DNA of 64,000 nucleotides from Streptomyces sp. NBC_01264 (GCF_026340675.1 NZ_JAPEOX010000001.1:5518001-5582000), one strand, 5' to 3'. Shown: positions 36,464-45,861, counted from the first letter of the stretch. Numbers and translations: made by a program. Notes: generated by a model from the sequence alone, not told the origin.

Positions 36464-36614
36464 GGGCCGGTGCCGGGGGCGGGGTGGGGTGTTGGCCTGG
36501 ACTGCATGATTTAGGCGCCCTGTGCCCGACGTTCGATAGTTGTGGCTTCTTTGTGCGCCACAAATCACGCTTTACGTCCCGGCCAACACCCCACCCCGCC
36601 CCCGTCCCCGGCCC
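36464..36614. repeat. Long inverted repeat with nested hairpin (possible ncRNA or MITE-like element)
   Basis: Two perfect 24-bp arms (36474-36497 and 36581-36604) are extended outward by 7 pairs (36464-36470 with 36608-36614) and inward by 4 (36499-36502 with 36576-36579). They enclose a 73-nt, less GC-rich loop. Inside it TTGTGGC (36540-36546) pairs with GCCACAA (36557-36563). No coding potential is apparent. It could be a structured RNA, a terminator-like element or a small mobile-element relic. Confidence 0.6.
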
Positions 36615-36628
36615 TGGCCGCAGCCCCC

Positions 36629-36712
36629 GACCCCGGCCGGGGGGACAGTCAGTCCCGGCCGGGGGCAGTTCAGTCCGGGCCGGGGGACACTTCAGTCCCG
36701 GCCGGGGTTTGG
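36629..36712. repeat. Four degenerate tandem ~21-bp repeats
   Basis: Units around CAGTCCCGGCCGGGGG begin at 36629, 36650, 36671 and 36693. Each contains the palindrome CCCGGCCGGG or a near variant. Confidence 0.75.
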
Positions 36713-36717
36713 TTTTT

Positions 36718-36866
36718 CAGCCGTCCGGCGTTTGAGGACCGGGGTCTGGGGCGGAGCCCCAGGGGGTCCGGGCGCAGCCCGGGGCCCCCTCCCCAGCCCG
36801 TCCGGCGATTGAGGACCGGGTCTGGGCAGAGCCCGGGGGGCCTCCCAGCCCCGCCGGCGTTTGAGG
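36718..36866. repeat. Three dispersed-motif copies with GC-rich snapbacks
   Basis: GTCCGGCGTTTGAGG (36723-36737), GTCCGGCGATTGAGG (36800-36814) and GCCGGCGTTTGAGG (36853-36866). The copies are separated by GGGGCGGAGCCCC-type snapback sequence. All are inverted relative to the copies at 16345 and 36409. Confidence 0.7.
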
Positions 36867-36952
36867 CGCGGGTCAGGGCGGAGCCCTGGGAACGGTGGAA
36901 GGGCGGGTAGGGGAGCTCCGCCCCGCGCAGCGGCGCCGTGACCCCGGGGGTC

Positions 36953-36973
36953 GATTGACGGCCTCGGTCAATC
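36953..36973. promoter_or_regulatory. Operator-like dyad upstream of the 69-aa gene
   Basis: GATTGAC and GTCAATC form a perfect 7-bp inverted repeat with 7-bp spacing, 40 bp before ATG 37013. TTGACG within it could serve as a -35 element, so a bound repressor would block the promoter. The regulator is unidentified. Confidence 0.45.
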
Positions 36974-37012
36974 AGCGCGCGCAGCGCCCGCGGGCCGGTT
37001 CAGGGTGGACGC

Positions 37013-37222
37013 ATGAGCGCGATCGAGCAGTACCTCGTCGACACCTACCGGGCCACCCAGCACCGCACCCCGATGCCCCCGCCCCCGGGCCGCGACGACG
37101 TGGCCGTCCTGCGCGAGGCCCGCCGCTACGGGCAGTTCCGGGCCGTCCTCGACGGCGCCCCGGCCCGCCACCCCTGGCGCTCGGCCCTCCGCCGCCTGCT
37201 GACCCGCCGGCCCCTCGTCTGA
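37013..37222 (+). CDS. Small conserved hypothetical protein
   Basis: 69 residues: MSAIEQYLVDTYRATQH, a Pro-rich turn, a central helix (DDVAVLREARRYGQFRAVL) and a basic tail (RSALRRLLTRRPLV). I recall similar short proteins in Streptomyces, but no function. Its promoter region carries a neat inverted repeat, and GGGTGG precedes the ATG. It is convergent with the PLP lyase. Confidence 0.6.
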   Translation: MSAIEQYLVDTYRATQHRTPMPPPPGRDDVAVLREARRYGQFRAVLDGAPARHPWRSALRRLLTRRPLV

Positions 37223-37280
37223 CGGGCGGGCGGCCCTTCGCCCGTCCGGGCCGCAGATGGGCAAGCCGCGCCCGTCCGGG

Positions 37281-38765
37281 CTACAGGCGGGCGACGAAGT
37301 CGGCCACCGCGGTGGCGACTTCCGATTCCGTCCAGGACAGGCCCGGGCGGGTGACCTCGACCTCCGTCACCGACAGGCCCGGCGGGCCGTCGGGGGACCA
37401 GCGGCGGAAGAGGACCGTGCCCGTCTCCTCCGCCAGGCGGACACCCGCCTCCGTGAGGCGGTCCGCGTCGTACGGGAGCCACACCTGGAACTGGTGGGTG
37501 TGCGGCACCTCCGGGTGGACCCGGAACCAGGGCACCTCCGGAGCCGCGGCGAGCGCCGAGGCCAGGGCGGACGCCACCGTCCGCGCCTTGGCCACGTAGG
37601 AGGGCAGCTCCGGCAGCTCCCGTTCCAGCCCGGCCAGGGCGGACAGCGCGGCCGGGAACTGGCGGAAGATCTGGCCCCCGTACCGGTGCCGCCAGACCTT
37701 CGACTCCGCCACGAGCGACGCCGATCCGGCGAGGGCGGCCCCGCTGAGGCCCCCGAGGGACTTGTAGAAGGAGACGTACACCGAGTCCGCCAGCGCCGCG
37801 ATCTCCGGCAGCGTCCGGCCGAAGTGGACCGTCGACTCCCACAGCCGGGCCCCGTCGAAGTGGACCACCGCGTCCCGTTCCCGGGCGGTGTCCACCAGGG
37901 CCGACAGCTCCTCCCAGGTCGGGAGCAGGAAGCCCGCGTCCCGGAGCGGAAGCTCCAGCATCAGCGTCCCGAAGGGCTCCGGCAGCTCGGCGAGCTCGGA
38001 CGCGGTCGGCTGGCGCGGTTCGCCCGTCGGGTGGACGGTCCGCAGCCCCGAGACGACGGACAGCGCGCCGCCCTCCCACCGTTCCGGATGGCTCATCGGG
38101 TGCAGGGCGACCACCGGGTTCCCGGTCCGGGCGGCCCAGCAGCGCAGCGCGATCTGCTGGGCCATGGTCCCGGTCGGGAAGAACGCCGCGTCCTCGGTGC
38201 CGAGGAGCTCCGCGACCCGCCGCTCCAGCCGCTCCACGATGCCGTTGCCGTAGATGTCGGCCGGCTCCTCGGAGTCCGGGGCCAGCCCGGCCAGCTCCGC
38301 CAACAGCTCGCCGACCGTGGCCTCGCGCAGGCTGTACGAGAGCTTGCGCGCCGCGGCCCGCCCCGCGACCACCAGCCGCTCGGCCACCGCATCGGCCGCG
38401 TCGGCCGCCTCCTCCTCGGCCCGCTCGGCCGCCGCCTGCGCGTCGGCGAGCCCGGCTGCCGCCGCCCCCGCCGCCCGGTCCTCGGCCCGTTCCGCCGCCG
38501 CACCGCCCGCCGGCTCCGCCGCCTGCTTGTCGGCCCGCTCGGCTGCCGCCGCGCCCGCCGCCCGCTCGTCCGCCCGCTCGGCTGCCGCCGCCCCCGCCGC
38601 CTGCTTGTCGGCCCGTTCCGAGGCGGCTCGTGCCATTCGTTCCGCCGCCGCGTCCGGTTCCGCGACCCGCTCCGCGTCCGTGACCCGTTCCGGCTCCGCG
38701 CCGGCGTTCCGCTCCGCGCCGGCGTTCCGCTCCGCGCCGGCGTTCCGCTCCGTGTCCTGGTTCAT
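37281..38765 (-). CDS. PLP-dependent threonine-aldolase-like lyase with Ala/Glu-rich N-terminal extension
   Basis: A 494-residue protein. Residues about 140-494 are a fold-type I PLP enzyme of the beta-eliminating lyase/threonine aldolase family: ADIYGNGIVERLERRVAELLG, FFPTGTMAQQIALR, HFDGARLWES, and the Schiff-base lysine in SFYKSLGGLSG. Residues 1-135 are unusual: three RNAGAE units, then roughly 16-residue GAAAAERADKQA-type repeats. ATG 38765 may not be the real start, since other in-frame ATGs lie inside the repeat zone. The substrate may be a beta-hydroxy amino acid. Confidence 0.82.
   Translation of the reverse strand: MNQDTERNAGAERNAGAERNAGAEPERVTDAERVAEPDAAAERMARAASERADKQAAGAAAAERADERAAGAAAAERADKQAAEPAGGAAAERAEDRAAGAAAAGLADAQAAAERAEEEAADAADAVAERLVVAGRAAARKLSYSLREATVGELLAELAGLAPDSEEPADIYGNGIVERLERRVAELLGTEDAAFFPTGTMAQQIALRCWAARTGNPVVALHPMSHPERWEGGALSVVSGLRTVHPTGEPRQPTASELAELPEPFGTLMLELPLRDAGFLLPTWEELSALVDTARERDAVVHFDGARLWESTVHFGRTLPEIAALADSVYVSFYKSLGGLSGAALAGSASLVAESKVWRHRYGGQIFRQFPAALSALAGLERELPELPSYVAKARTVASALASALAAAPEVPWFRVHPEVPHTHQFQVWLPYDADRLTEAGVRLAEETGTVLFRRWSPDGPPGLSVTEVEVTRPGLSWTESEVATAVADFVARL
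38701..38754. repeat. Three tandem 18-bp repeats encoding RNAGAE
   Basis: CCGGCGTTCCGCTCCGYG at 38701, 38719 and 38737. They lie within the 5' end of the PLP lyase frame and keep it open. Confidence 0.85.
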
Positions 38766-38806
38766 CCCCCGATCATCGCCGACCGGCCCGCACGCCAGGA
38801 GCTAGC

Positions 38807-39826
38807 ATGGCGACGTATCGTCCGGTACCCCCCGCGGACCGGAACGGAGCGGAAGGCCTCCCCCGCGTGAACACAGCCCCCCAGGCGGAGCGCCCCGCCC
38901 GGCTCTCCGTCGGTGTCGTCGGAGCCGGCCGGGTCGGCCCGGCGCTGGCCCGCGCCCTGCAGCAGACCGGGCACCGGCCCGTCGCGGTGTCGGGCGTTTC
39001 CGACGCCTCGCGGCGCCGGGCCGAGCGGATGCTGCCGGGTGTGCCCGTCGTCCCTCCCGCGCAGGTGCTGGAGGTCTCCGACCTCGTGCTGCTGACGGTC
39101 CCCGACGACGCCCTGCCGTCCCTGGTGGAAGGCCTCGCCGAGACCGGCGCGGTCCGCCCCGGACAGCTCCTCGTCCACACCTCCGGGCGGTACGGGGTCT
39201 CCGTGCTGGACCCGGCCCGCCGCGCGGGCGCGCTCCCGCTGGCCCTGCACCCCGCGATGACCTTCACCGGCACCGAGGTCGACGTGCAGCGCCTCGCGGG
39301 CTGCTCCTTCGGGGTGACCGCCCCCGACGAGCTGCGGCTCGCCGCCGAGGCCCTGGTCATCGAGATGGGCGGGGAGCCCGAGTGGATCGCCGAGACGAAC
39401 CGCCCGCTCTACCACGCGGCCCTCGCCCTCGGTGCGAACCACCTGGTCACCCTGGTGGCCCAGTCGATGGAACTGCTGGCCAAGGCGGGCGTGGAGCACC
39501 CGAACCGGATGCTCGGCCCGCTCCTCGGCGCGGCCCTCGACAACGCCCTGCGATCCGGTGACGCCGCCCTGACCGGCCCGGTGGCCCGCGGTGACGCCGG
39601 TACCGTCGCCGTGCACGTCTCGGAGCTGCGCAAGCACGCCCCGGGCACCGTCGCCGGGTACCTCGCGATGGCCCGTACGACCGCCGACCGCGCCCTCGCG
39701 CACGGCCTGCTCAAGCCCGAACTGGCCGAGGACCTCCTCGGTGTGCTCGCCGACGGAGCAGCCCTCCCGGGCCCCGGAACCGGCCCCGGAACCGGCCCCG
39801 AGGGAAGCGAAGGGGGCGAGCTGTGA
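38807..39826 (+). CDS. Rossmann-fold DUF2520 protein, candidate ketopantoate reductase
   Basis: A 339-residue protein. N-terminal NAD(P)-binding domain ([18 protein letters not shown], then [12 protein letters not shown]), HPAMTFTG motif, and an all-helical C-terminal DUF2520 domain (about 190-320), the architecture of F420-dependent-like and ketopantoate-type reductases. Its stop overlaps the panC start (GTGA). Such genes precede panC across actinobacteria, so a role in making pantoate is a reasonable inference. ATG 38807 has AGGAG 5 nt upstream; GTG 38867 is the alternative. Confidence 0.82.
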   Translation: MATYRPVPPADRNGAEGLPRVNTAPQAERPARLSVGVVGAGRVGPALARALQQTGHRPVAVSGVSDASRRRAERMLPGVPVVPPAQVLEVSDLVLLTVPDDALPSLVEGLAETGAVRPGQLLVHTSGRYGVSVLDPARRAGALPLALHPAMTFTGTEVDVQRLAGCSFGVTAPDELRLAAEALVIEMGGEPEWIAETNRPLYHAALALGANHLVTLVAQSMELLAKAGVEHPNRMLGPLLGAALDNALRSGDAALTGPVARGDAGTVAVHVSELRKHAPGTVAGYLAMARTTADRALAHGLLKPELAEDLLGVLADGAALPGPGTGPGTGPEGSEGGEL

Positions 39827-40821
39827 TCCTGCTCGATACCGCAGAGGCCCTGCACGGCCTGGCGCGCGCCGCCGCCGGCCGCCGCGCGGTCGTCATGACC
39901 ATGGGCGCCCTCCACGAGGGCCACGCCACCCTGGTCCGCACCGCCCGCGAGCACGTCGGCCCCACCGGCCAGGTCGTGGTCACGGTCTTCGTCAACCCCC
40001 TCCAGTTCGGGGCGAACGAGGACCTCGACCGCTACCCCCGCACCCTCGACGCCGACCTGGCGATCGCCGGAGCCGCCGGAGCCGACGCCGTGTTCGCCCC
40101 GGCCGTCGGCGAGGTCTACCCCGGCGGCGACCCCCAGGTCCGGATCACCGCCGGCCCGATGGGCGGCCGCCTCGAAGGCGCCACCCGCCCTGGCCACTTC
40201 GACGGCATGCTGACCGTCGTCGCCAAACTGCTCCACCTCACCCGCCCCGACCTGGCCTTCTTCGGCCAGAAGGACGCGCAGCAACTGGCCCTGATCCGGC
40301 GCATGGTGACCGACCTCAACTTCCCCGTGGAGGTGGTCGGCGTACCGACCGTGCGCGAGGGCGACGGGCTCGCGCTGTCCTCCCGCAACCGCTACCTCTC
40401 CGCCAAGGAGCGCGGCACCGCCCTCGCGCTCTCCCGGGCCCTGTTCGCCGGCCGCGACCGCCTCGCCGCGCAGTCCGCGCTGCGCGCCCGCGCCGAGGCG
40501 CAGGCGCCCCCGGCCGGGGACGAGCGGGCCACCGGTCTGGCCCGGCTCGGCGAGATCCGCGCCTCCGCCGACGCGCACGCCGTCGCCGCGGCGGGCGCCG
40601 GGCTGCCGGAGGCCGTACGGGCCGCCGCGCGACACGTCCTGGAGGAGGCGGGCCGCCACGATCCGCCCCTCGTACTGGACTACCTGGCGCTGGTGGACCC
40701 CCAGGACTTCACCGAGGCCGGCCACGGCTTCACCGGTCAGGCCGTACTGGCCGTCGCCGCGAAAGTGGGCGCGACCCGGCTGATCGACAACATCCCATTG
40801 GAGTTCGGAGCACAACCGTGA
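39823..40821 (+). CDS. panC: Pantothenate synthetase
   Basis: A 332-residue enzyme that condenses pantoate and beta-alanine using ATP. The nucleotidyltransferase signatures MGALHEGH (HIGH-like) and LALSSRN (KMSKS-like) are visible, as are [20 protein letters not shown] and [17 protein letters not shown]. An Ala-rich insert (about 210-255) makes it longer than E. coli PanC (283). The start overlaps the DUF2520 stop and its own stop overlaps the nadB start, both as GTGA. Confidence 0.95.
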   Translation: MILLDTAEALHGLARAAAGRRAVVMTMGALHEGHATLVRTAREHVGPTGQVVVTVFVNPLQFGANEDLDRYPRTLDADLAIAGAAGADAVFAPAVGEVYPGGDPQVRITAGPMGGRLEGATRPGHFDGMLTVVAKLLHLTRPDLAFFGQKDAQQLALIRRMVTDLNFPVEVVGVPTVREGDGLALSSRNRYLSAKERGTALALSRALFAGRDRLAAQSALRARAEAQAPPAGDERATGLARLGEIRASADAHAVAAAGAGLPEAVRAAARHVLEEAGRHDPPLVLDYLALVDPQDFTEAGHGFTGQAVLAVAAKVGATRLIDNIPLEFGAQP

Positions 40822-42611
40822 GCACCACAGGCAGAGGCCCCGCAGCAGCGGGCACCAGCACCGGCATACGGCTCCACGCCCAGGCGCCCGGCTGGTCCGT
40901 GGACGCCGATGTCGTGGTCGTCGGATCCGGAGTCGCCGGACTGACCGCCGCGCTGCGCTGCGCGGCCGCGGGCCGCCGTACGGTCGTCGTCACCAAGGCC
41001 CGGCTCGACGACGGATCCACCCGCTGGGCCCAGGGCGGCATCGCCGCCGCCCTCGGCGACGGGGACACTCCCGAGCAGCACCTCGAGGACACCCTCGTCG
41101 CGGGCGCCGGGCTGTGCGACGAGGCAGCCGTCCGGCTCCTGGTCACCGAGGGCCCCGACGCCGTGCGCCGACTCATCGCGACCGGCGCCGTCTTCGACAC
41201 CTCCGCCGAGACCGGCGAGATCGAGCTGACCCGCGAGGGTGGCCACCACCGCCGCCGCATCGCGCACGCCGGAGGGGACGCCACCGGCGCCGAGATCTCC
41301 CGCGCGCTCGTCGAGGCCGTCCAGGACGCCGGCATCGAGACCGTAGAGAACGCCCTGGTCCTGGACCTGCTCCTGGACGCGCAGGGCCGTACCGCGGGCG
41401 TCACCCTGCACGTCATGGGCGAGGGCCAGCACGACGGGGTGGGCGCCGTCCACGCGCCCGCCGTCATCCTCGCGACCGGCGGCATGGGCCAGGTCTTCTC
41501 CGCGACGACCAACCCGTCGGTCTCCACCGGCGACGGCGTGGCCCTCGCCCTGCGCGCCGGGGCCGAGGTCTCCGACCTCGAATTCGTCCAGTTCCACCCC
41601 ACCGTGCTCTTCCTCGGCGCCGACGCCGAGGGTCAGCAGCCCCTGGTGTCCGAGGCCGTCCGCGGCGAGGGCGCGTACCTCGTCGACGCCGGCGGCGTCC
41701 GCTTCATGTCCGGCCAGCACGAGCTCGCCGAGCTCGCCCCGCGCGACATCGTCGCCAAGGGCATCATGCGCCGCATGCAGGAGCAGGGCACGCAGCACAT
41801 GTACCTGGACGCCCGGCACTTCGGCGCCGAGATGTGGGAGCAGCGCTTCCCGACCATCCTGGCCGCCTGCCGCTCGCACGGCATCGACCCGGTCACCGAG
41901 CCCATCCCGGTCGCCCCGGCCGCGCACTACGCCTCCGGCGGCGTACGGACCGACCTGCACGGCCGCACCACCGTCCCCGGGCTGTACGCCTGCGGCGAGG
42001 TCGCCTGCACCGGGGTGCACGGAGCGAACCGGCTGGCCTCCAACTCCCTGCTGGAGGGCCTGGTCTTCGCCGAGCGCATCGCCGACGACATCATCTGGAA
42101 CGCGCCCGCGGGCACCGGCCCGGGCATCCCCGTCCCAGCCACCGGCCCCCTCCAGCCCGCCGAGGCGCGCTACGAGATCCAGCGCATCATGACCGACGGC
42201 GCGGGCGTGCTCCGCTCCGCCGAGTCGCTGCGCCGGGCCGCCGCCGCGCTCGAAGCCCTGTACGCGACCGCGCTCACGGAGCTGGAGACCCGCGGCAAGA
42301 CGGCCGTCCCCGGCACCGAGACCTGGGAGGCCACCAACCTCCTGTGCGTGGCCCGGGTGCTGGTCGCCGCCGCCCAGCGGCGCGCGGAGACCCGCGGCTG
42401 CCACTGGCGCGAGGACCACCCCGACCGGGACGACGCCGACTGGCGCCGCCACCTGGTCGTCCGCCTGTCGGAGACCGAGCGGCGGGCCCTGGTCGTCACC
42501 CCCACGGACTCGGCGGACTTCCCGTCCGTACGGGTCCCCTTGAGCACCGAGAGCACTGACAGCACTGACAGCACCGACAGCCTCAACCGCAACGAAAGCC
42601 TGGAGCCGTAA
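40818..42611 (+). CDS. nadB: L-aspartate oxidase
   Basis: A 597-residue flavoprotein that oxidises aspartate to iminoaspartate, the first step of de novo NAD synthesis. FAD-binding [30 protein letters not shown], the [11 protein letters not shown] catalytic region, [20 protein letters not shown] and [20 protein letters not shown] are intact. The C-terminus ends in a [12 protein letters not shown] low-complexity tract. It is coupled to panC. No nadA is in the window. Confidence 0.96.
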   Translation: MSTTGRGPAAAGTSTGIRLHAQAPGWSVDADVVVVGSGVAGLTAALRCAAAGRRTVVVTKARLDDGSTRWAQGGIAAALGDGDTPEQHLEDTLVAGAGLCDEAAVRLLVTEGPDAVRRLIATGAVFDTSAETGEIELTREGGHHRRRIAHAGGDATGAEISRALVEAVQDAGIETVENALVLDLLLDAQGRTAGVTLHVMGEGQHDGVGAVHAPAVILATGGMGQVFSATTNPSVSTGDGVALALRAGAEVSDLEFVQFHPTVLFLGADAEGQQPLVSEAVRGEGAYLVDAGGVRFMSGQHELAELAPRDIVAKGIMRRMQEQGTQHMYLDARHFGAEMWEQRFPTILAACRSHGIDPVTEPIPVAPAAHYASGGVRTDLHGRTTVPGLYACGEVACTGVHGANRLASNSLLEGLVFAERIADDIIWNAPAGTGPGIPVPATGPLQPAEARYEIQRIMTDGAGVLRSAESLRRAAAALEALYATALTELETRGKTAVPGTETWEATNLLCVARVLVAAAQRRAETRGCHWREDHPDRDDADWRRHLVVRLSETERRALVVTPTDSADFPSVRVPLSTESTDSTDSTDSLNRNESLEP

Positions 42612-42613
42612 CC

Positions 42614-43618
42614 GTGAGCACGCACGAGCACGACCACAACCACGAGCACGAGCACGCCGAGCTCCCCCTCGTCGGCCAGAGCGAAGCGGGCGGCTGCGGC
42701 GACGACTGCGCCTGCGGAGAAGGGGAGGAGTCCGGCCTCGACCCGGCCCTCGCCACACTCCTGGAGGAGGCCGGCCTGGACCCCATCGAGGTCGAGGACA
42801 TCGCGCACATGGCCCTCTCCGAGGACCTCGACGGCGGGGTCGACGTCACCACCGTCGCCACGGTCCCCGAAGAGGCCGAGGCGATCGCCGACTTCGTCGC
42901 CCGCGAGGACGGCGTCGTGGCCGGCCTGCGCATCGCCGAGGCCGTCTTCTCGGTCGTCTGCACCGAGTCCTTCGAGGTCGAGCGGCACGCGGAGGACGGC
43001 GACAGCGTCAAGGCCGGCGACGTGCTCCTGTCGGTGCGCTCGCGCACCCGGGACCTGCTGACCGCCGAGCGCAGCGCCCTCAACATCGTGTGCCGCCTGT
43101 CGGGCGTCGCGACGGCCACCCGCCGCTGGGCCGAGGTCCTGGAGGGTACCGGCGCCAAGGTCCGCGACACCCGCAAGACAACCCCGGGCCTGCGCTCCCT
43201 GGAGAAGTACGCGGTGCGCTGCGGCGGCGGGGTCAACCACCGCATGTCGCTGTCGGACGCGGCGCTGGTCAAGGACAACCACGTGGTCGCGGCCGGCGGG
43301 GTCGTCCAGGCCTTCACCGCCGTGCGGGAGGCCTTCCCGGAGGTCCCGATCGAGGTCGAGGTCGACACCCTGGAGCAGGTCGGCGAGGTCCTGGAGGCCG
43401 GGGCCGACCTGATCCTGCTCGACAACTTCACCGTGGAGCAGACCGCGAAGGCCGTCGCCCTGGTCGCGGGCCGCGCCACCCTGGAGTCCTCGGGCCGCCT
43501 CACCCTGGACACCGCCCGCGCCTACGCCGAGACCGGTGTCGACTTCCTCGCGGTCGGCGCGCTGACCCACTCCTCCCCGATCCTGGACATCGGCCTCGAT
43601 CTGCGCGAGGCGGTGTAA
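42614..43618 (+). CDS. nadC: Quinolinate phosphoribosyltransferase with His/Cys-rich N-terminal extension
   Basis: A 334-residue enzyme that converts quinolinate and PRPP to nicotinate mononucleotide. The core begins near residue 45 (GLDPALATLLEEAGLDP), with RDTRKTTPGLRSLEKYAVRCGGG, HRMSLSDAALVKDNH and EVEVDTLEQ. The first 40 residues are odd: HEHDHNHEHEH followed by GGCGDDCACGEGEE, a likely metal-binding tail. The Cys part is, as I recall, common in Streptomyces NadC; the His run seems not to be. It starts 2 bp after nadB. Confidence 0.95.
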   Translation: MSTHEHDHNHEHEHAELPLVGQSEAGGCGDDCACGEGEESGLDPALATLLEEAGLDPIEVEDIAHMALSEDLDGGVDVTTVATVPEEAEAIADFVAREDGVVAGLRIAEAVFSVVCTESFEVERHAEDGDSVKAGDVLLSVRSRTRDLLTAERSALNIVCRLSGVATATRRWAEVLEGTGAKVRDTRKTTPGLRSLEKYAVRCGGGVNHRMSLSDAALVKDNHVVAAGGVVQAFTAVREAFPEVPIEVEVDTLEQVGEVLEAGADLILLDNFTVEQTAKAVALVAGRATLESSGRLTLDTARAYAETGVDFLAVGALTHSSPILDIGLDLREAV

Positions 43619-43621
43619 CCG

Positions 43622-44431
<810 letters not shown>

Positions 44432-44480
44432 CCCCGCCCGGGACCGCCGGTCCCGCGGCCCGTCCGCCCTAGCGCCCCGA

Positions 44481-44516
44481 CGGCCCCCGCCCTCCCGCCC
44501 CGGAGGCCGGGGGCCG
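44481..44516 (+). terminator. Terminator after coaX
   Basis: 9-bp stem (44481-44489 with 44508-44516) around an 18-nt loop that itself can pair weakly, about 50 bp after the coaX stop. Confidence 0.55.
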
Positions 44517-44696
44517 CTTCGGTCACGGCCCGTACCGCCCGTCCCGGCCTTCCCGTCTTTACGGCGCGCTGATGCCCGCCGTGACAATTTCCCCGGAAAT
44601 GGCCGGAGCACGGCCATCGCGGGGATAACGTGCCCCACGAGATGTTCAGGGAGCCCGTCCCCGGCGCCACCAGCGCCAGTGACCGGAGGAGACGAC

Positions 44697-44882
44697 ATGA
44701 CCGCTCGGCCCGCCTGGCAGAAGTCCTCGTTCTGCGGCGAGGGGGACAACTGCGTGTACGTCAGCGCCGCCCCCGGCACTCTGGTCCGCGTGGCGGACCG
44801 CGCCGACCCGGCCCATCTGGTCCTCGCCACCACCCAGGCCGCCTGGGCCGATTTCCTGCGCGTGGTCAAGCAGCCGGACTGA
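44697..44882 (+). CDS. DUF397-domain small protein
   Basis: 61 residues with the DUF397 pattern: WQKSSFCGEGDNCVYVSAA, then VRVADRADPAHLVLATTQAAWADFL. These proteins abound in Streptomyces, usually beside a helix-turn-helix (BldB/WhiJ-type) partner. None is adjacent here. ATG 44697 follows GGAGGAGACGAC. Its likely role is regulatory through protein binding, by analogy only. Confidence 0.85.
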   Translation: MTARPAWQKSSFCGEGDNCVYVSAAPGTLVRVADRADPAHLVLATTQAAWADFLRVVKQPD

Positions 44883-44968
44883 GCCCACCCGGCCCCTTCG
44901 CGCGAGGACACGCGCCCTGTACGTGTCCACTCAAGGGATTTTGTCCGATTAGCGCGTATCTTCGGCCC

Positions 44969-45562
44969 ATGCCCACGCCCTACGGATCCCGCGGCGGCAT
45001 GGCGTTCGGCGCCGATGAGCTTCACGTGCTCAGGCGTTCGCTCGCTCACGCCCTTCAGTCCTCGACGGCCCCCCTGACGGCCGTCGAGGTCCAGGACTGC
45101 CTGCGCCTCGCGGCGTCGGTGGACGACGCGGTCCAGGAGGCGGGGAGACTGAGAGCGTTCCTCCTCGCCGACCTGGCGCGGTACAGAGCCGCCCTGCCCG
45201 GCAGCCTCTCCGGCTACCTGGAGCTGCTGCAGGACGCCCTGGCGGCCGGCTACGAGCCCGTGCCGGACGACCTGGCCGCCCTCCGGGCCCTGCGCGCCAA
45301 CCCGGTCGCCGCCGCGCTGCTGGAGCGGGCCCAGACCATCGCGGAGCGCTCCGTACGCCGCAGGCTCTCCACGACGCCCGCTCCGCGCACCCGGCTGCTG
45401 ACCCTGGCGGGCGGCACCGACAAGGACGACGAGCCCGCGCGGCCGAAGCCCGAGCCGCGCCCGGACGACCGCCCGGCACGCCCCATCCCGACCCCGGGCG
45501 AGGTCTTCCCGCCCCGCCGCAAGCCCGCCGCGCCCCCGGAGTCCGGGCGCGCGGTCGGATAG
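44969..45562 (+). CDS. Conserved actinobacterial hypothetical protein, helical with Pro-rich tail
   Basis: 197 residues. The N-terminal 120 are helical (DELHVLRRSLAHALQ, DCLRLAASVDDAVQEAGRLRAFLLADLARYRAALP, GYLELLQDALAAGYEPVPDDLAALRALRANP). The C-terminal 60 are Pro/Arg-rich, ending PTPGEVFPPRRKPAAPPE. I recall it as conserved in Streptomyces next to the 57-residue membrane protein. ATG 44969 or 44999 (MAFGADEL) could be the start. Its function is not known. Confidence 0.72.
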   Translation: MPTPYGSRGGMAFGADELHVLRRSLAHALQSSTAPLTAVEVQDCLRLAASVDDAVQEAGRLRAFLLADLARYRAALPGSLSGYLELLQDALAAGYEPVPDDLAALRALRANPVAAALLERAQTIAERSVRRRLSTTPAPRTRLLTLAGGTDKDDEPARPKPEPRPDDRPARPIPTPGEVFPPRRKPAAPPESGRAVG

Positions 45563-45575
45563 CTAGGCTGGGGGC

Positions 45576-45749
45576 ATGGACTACGTTTCCGCACTCGTGC
45601 CCCCCTTCGTGATGGCCGTGTTCTTCATCGCGCTCGTCGTGACGATCGTGAAGAGCCAGGGCGGCTCCAACAAGGCCAAGGAGGACGCGGCCGTCGACGC
45701 CGTGCTCGCCCGCGCCGAGGCCGCCCAGCAGTCCCAGCCCCGGAAGTAG
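45576..45749 (+). CDS. 57-residue single-pass membrane protein
   Basis: MDYVSALVPPFVMAVFFIALVVTIVK forms one transmembrane helix, followed by a charged Ala/Glu tail (AVDAVLARAEAAQQ). It starts 14 bp after the preceding gene in the same direction, with CTGGGGGC upstream of the ATG, and ends before a good terminator. Its size and topology suggest a small membrane-complex subunit or regulator; function unknown. Confidence 0.7.
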   Translation: MDYVSALVPPFVMAVFFIALVVTIVKSQGGSNKAKEDAAVDAVLARAEAAQQSQPRK

Positions 45750-45767
45750 GCCCCCTCGGCGGGGAAC

Positions 45768-45804
45768 GGGCGTACGGCTTCCCGGCCGTACGCCCAATTT
45801 TGTT
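45768..45804 (+). terminator. Intrinsic terminator with T-run
   Basis: Perfect 10-bp stem GGGCGTACGG/CCGTACGCCC (45768-45777 with 45786-45795) with an 8-nt loop, followed by AATTTTGTT. This is a near-classical rho-independent terminator, ending the unit with the 57-aa gene. Confidence 0.85.
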
Positions 45805-45861
45805 GCGCCTGGCCGCCCGGATAGCCGCGCAATTCACCACAACCCGCACTATCGTGCTGCT

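Larger units (their letters stand above)
36333..37012. other. 680-bp non-coding, repeat-rich intergenic region
   Basis: Between a regulator start and a small plus-strand gene. It holds one dispersed motif copy (36409), a long inverted repeat with inner hairpin (36464-36614), four tandem GGCCGGGG units (36629-36712), three more dispersed motif copies (36718-36866) and an operator-like dyad (36953-36973). Short open frames across it are Pro/Gly/Arg repeats without SD and look non-coding. Confidence 0.75.

Noticed and set aside
36540..36910. Small open frames of 90-122 codons in the intergenic region
   Set aside because: No SD, repeated Pro/Gly/Arg composition driven by tandem DNA units, and no conserved motif.
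38380..38760. CRISPR-like periodic repeats
   Set aside because: The repeats encode an in-frame Ala/Glu protein segment, lack spacers of uniform unique sequence, and no cas gene is present.
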